This document shows, piece after piece, positions 5,463 to 7,463 of a DNA stretch of 7,463 nucleotides. The first letter of the stretch is position 1, and every line of letters begins with the position of its first letter. The DNA comes from Lentisphaeria bacterium. GTDB lineage: Bacteria > Verrucomicrobiota > Lentisphaeria > JABSQK01 > UBA12247. The notes below the pieces were generated by a model, which ran no database searches, was not told the origin of the DNA, and saw only the letters and a program-made list of their open reading frames with translations. The position numbers and the translations under genes were made by a program. Location of the stretch: NCBI GenBank assembly GCA_003477185.1, contig DMTJ01000601.1, positions 2,674 through 10,136 on the forward strand, given 5' to 3'.

Positions 5463-7463
5463 AACGATGTCGTCTGTGCGTGCTCACGACACGCCTGCGC
5501 CTTACGGTTCTGGCCCATGGCATCGTAGTGCTCAGCAGCCTCCAGATACGCGCCACGCGCCTCCAAATGCCGCGCCGCACAGGTGTGGTGCTTATTCATC
5601 CGCTTCGCTTCCAGCCAGTGTTCTGCGGCCAGCTCCCAATTTTGGCCATCCTCCGCGGCCAGCGCGCGAATCCGCGCCACTTCCTTCTCTGGCCCTATCT
5701 CGAGCTGGCACCGCTCCGCGGCCTCAAATTGCTTTGCCCAACAATGAAACTTCGCCGCGTCCCGCATCCGCTCGCGCTCTTCGCAAAATGCGGCGGCCAA
5801 CAGCTTGGTGCGCGACTCCGACTCATTGCTGACCAACTTTAAGAGTTCATCCCTCCCTGCTCGCATCCCTTCCCGAATCACGAACTCGTTCACCTCCGGT
5901 GTATCACCTGACTGCGAGGTCCGGACTAGGCAGTTGCATGCAATCTCGTATAACTCCGCATCCTCCAGCGCCCACGCAGCCTTCAGAAACTCGCCCTTGG
6001 CGCGAAGCGCCATCCCCTCCCGCATGGCCACGCCACGCTTGCAGGTCGCCACCGCCAAGCATTCCTGCGACTCCTTTGTCCGGCGAAGCTCATGGAACAC
6101 ACAGGCCGCCTGGTAGTACTCCTGCCTGCTGCGACAGCCCTGCGCCCGACAAAGTTTCGCGCGATCGTCCTGCCCCGCGCCCGCCCAAATCTTCTCGGCT
6201 GCCTCCCAATCCCCCTTGCCGGTCGCCACTTCCGCCCGACACCGCGCGGCCTGCACGATCTCCCCCGCACGCTCGTAGTACTCCGCCGCCGGCAGTAACT
6301 CTCCACGACGCTCCAGCACCTTGGCCAGCTCCTCCGGCTTAGCACTCTCGGTGCCGTGAGAGAGCCTGAGATCGTCCGCCTCACGCCGCATCCCAGCACG
6401 CCGATAAAGGCCGATTGCCTGCTCGATCCGGTCCAACTTCCGACAGAGCTTTGCCGCCTGCTTCCACATCTTCCGCGACTCGAAGTATGCCAGTCGGCAA
6501 CGCGTCGACTCCTCAGCCTGTCCCGCCTTCGTGTAGCAATCCGCCGCCTCTTTCATCCGACTATGCCGCTCAAACGCTTGCGCTGCGCGCCCCCATTCTG
6601 CGGAGTTTGCAAACAGCTCCGCCGCCTGCAGATGCTTGCCAGCCTCTGCATAGCACTCGGCAGCCTCGAGCGCCATCGACAACTCCAGATACAGCTCCGC
6701 AGCTTTGCCAAAGGCATGAACCGAGGCGTAATGCCCCGCCAGCGACTCGCGTTCACGGACCGGCTTTCCGGCCCGCCGAAAGCACTCCGCAGCCTGGCGG
6801 AAACGCTGCCGAGCCAGGAAGTAGTCCCCCTCGCTCTCCCACTCCTCAGGCGATGCGGCAAAGACCATAAACTTCGACAGCGCGGCCGCATTATCAGACT
6901 CCAACTGACCACGAAACGGCGCCGTCTCCCACAGCGCCCTCGCTTCTGCCGTGCTCTCAAAGATTCCCAAATAGCGCCGTGCTCGCGTAACTGCCACATA
7001 CGTGTGATGAATGGCACGCCGGGCGACCGGGTCCTCACGCATGGGCTCATCAGACACCAGCAATCTCTCCCAAACCTCACGGTCCCCACCAAGCGGGTTC
7101 CACAACACGCAGGCATCAAACTCCAGCCCCTTACAACTTTGCACATCGAATACACGTTCGCTGCCCAGAAGTTTCGCCAACCGGTCGCGCGCTTCTGATT
7201 CCAGCACCACTACTGCGCAGCGCGGGCCAAAGTCATTGATCTTTGCCGCGACCTCCTCCTCCGTGCCATGCACAATCACCGGCGTCGGGCCGTGTAGCGT
7301 CGTCGACTGTAAGCCGTCGTCATCGCTGCGACCGGTCCGCTCCCGCTGGATTGTCAGCAACGCGTTCGCCAGGCTCACAATGCTGTGCACACTCCGGAAG
7401 TTGCGGGTGAGCGAATAAATATCTGGCGCACCAGTATGGCGATCCTGGCTACGAATCAGCGGT
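5459..7463 (-). CDS. UvrD/Rep-like superfamily 1 helicase (C-terminal part) with a long alpha-solenoid repeat tail; partial
   Basis: The frame is open to the right edge, so the N-terminus with Walker A and B is missing; 667 residues are visible (residue 1 = codon 7460-7462). The first 170 are a helicase 2A domain: LTRNFRS with SLANALL (motif IV region, 18-36), VQSCKGLEFDACVLWNP (motif V, 107-123) and YVAVTRARRYLGIF (motif VI, 155-168). From about residue 211 to the end the protein is Ala-, Cys- and charge-rich helical repeats of the type AAECYxxAG. Five consecutive units (residues 254-318) keep an exact 13-residue period, and more follow with 12-17. Such tails resemble the solenoids of IFT proteins, alpha-SNAP and TPR proteins and would bind partners. 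Motifs IV and V are only about 80 residues apart, leaving no room for a usual 2B subdomain. SF1 helicases unwind or translocate on nucleic acid using ATP; the specific role here is unknown. The stop is TGA 5459-5461. A GTG at 7388-7390 is internal, not the start. Confidence 0.88.
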   Translation of the reverse strand, partial: PLIRSQDRHTGAPDIYSLTRNFRSVHSIVSLANALLTIQRERTGRSDDDGLQSTTLHGPTPVIVHGTEEEVAAKINDFGPRCAVVVLESEARDRLAKLLGSERVFDVQSCKGLEFDACVLWNPLGGDREVWERLLVSDEPMREDPVARRAIHHTYVAVTRARRYLGIFESTAEARALWETAPFRGQLESDNAAALSKFMVFAASPEEWESEGDYFLARQRFRQAAECFRRAGKPVRERESLAGHYASVHAFGKAAELYLELSMALEAAECYAEAGKHLQAAELFANSAEWGRAAQAFERHSRMKEAADCYTKAGQAEESTRCRLAYFESRKMWKQAAKLCRKLDRIEQAIGLYRRAGMRREADDLRLSHGTESAKPEELAKVLERRGELLPAAEYYERAGEIVQAARCRAEVATGKGDWEAAEKIWAGAGQDDRAKLCRAQGCRSRQEYYQAACVFHELRRTKESQECLAVATCKRGVAMREGMALRAKGEFLKAAWALEDAELYEIACNCLVRTSQSGDTPEVNEFVIREGMRAGRDELLKLVSNESESRTKLLAAAFCEERERMRDAAKFHCWAKQFEAAERCQLEIGPEKEVARIRALAAEDGQNWELAAEHWLEAKRMNKHHTCAARHLEARGAYLEAAEHYDAMGQNRKAQACREHAQTTSF

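Noticed and set aside
6356..7198. 280-codon plus-strand frame antisense to the helicase
   Set aside because: It is complementary to the conserved motif V/VI and repeat region. It has no recognisable domain, and the repeat pattern on the minus strand is clearly the coding one.
7388..7390. GTG as the start of the helicase gene
   Set aside because: The frame stays open upstream to the window edge and encodes the motif IV sequence LTRNFRS, so the GTG is an internal Val.

Overview
The window suggests a GC-rich, Gram-negative-type bacterium: it has two lipoproteins with lipoboxes, a TAXI-type solute-binding protein, and a type II tRNA-Tyr with an encoded CCA. The phylum cannot be fixed from sequence alone. 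Weak or absent Shine-Dalgarno sites on several genes would fit Verrucomicrobiota or a related group, but that is a guess; a gammaproteobacterium is not excluded.

Layout from left to right. (1) 106-434, plus strand: a decayed AAA-ATPase-like gene of the kind often fused to a PD-(D/E)XK nuclease. It has a nonsense codon, a 7-bp near-duplication causing a frameshift, and no C-terminal part. Nothing recognisable follows up to 608. (2) 609-1247, minus strand: a small lipoprotein of unknown function. (3) 1308-1391, minus strand: tRNA-Tyr(GUA). (4) 1563-3380 and 3373-4452, plus strand: a two-gene overlapping unit of a YheS/ABCF3-like ABC-F ATPase and an RlmN/Cfr-family radical-SAM 23S rRNA methyltransferase. 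(5) 4413-5399, minus strand: a TAXI-family TRAP solute-binding lipoprotein, overlapping the methyltransferase gene tail-to-tail by 40 nt. (6) 5459 to the right edge, minus strand: the C-terminal part of a superfamily 1 (UvrD/Rep-like) helicase with a long alpha-solenoid tail. The tail is built of repeats, many with an exact 13-residue period. The gene runs off the window.

How they fit together. The ABC-F and the methyltransferase both act at or near the ribosomal peptidyl-transferase centre, and their overlap implies coupled expression; with tRNA-Tyr alongside, the middle of the window is translation-related. The TAXI gene appears to have its own promoter: a perfect TTGACA box overlapping the helicase stop codon, a 16-bp spacer and an extended -10. 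A 12-bp perfect palindrome fills most of the spacer and is a good candidate operator. No TRAP membrane subunit is visible.

The most unusual item is the helicase-solenoid fusion, which also seems to lack the 2B subdomain usually found between motifs IV and V. Its role is unknown; a part in defence or in a nucleic-acid-bound assembly is only a hypothesis.
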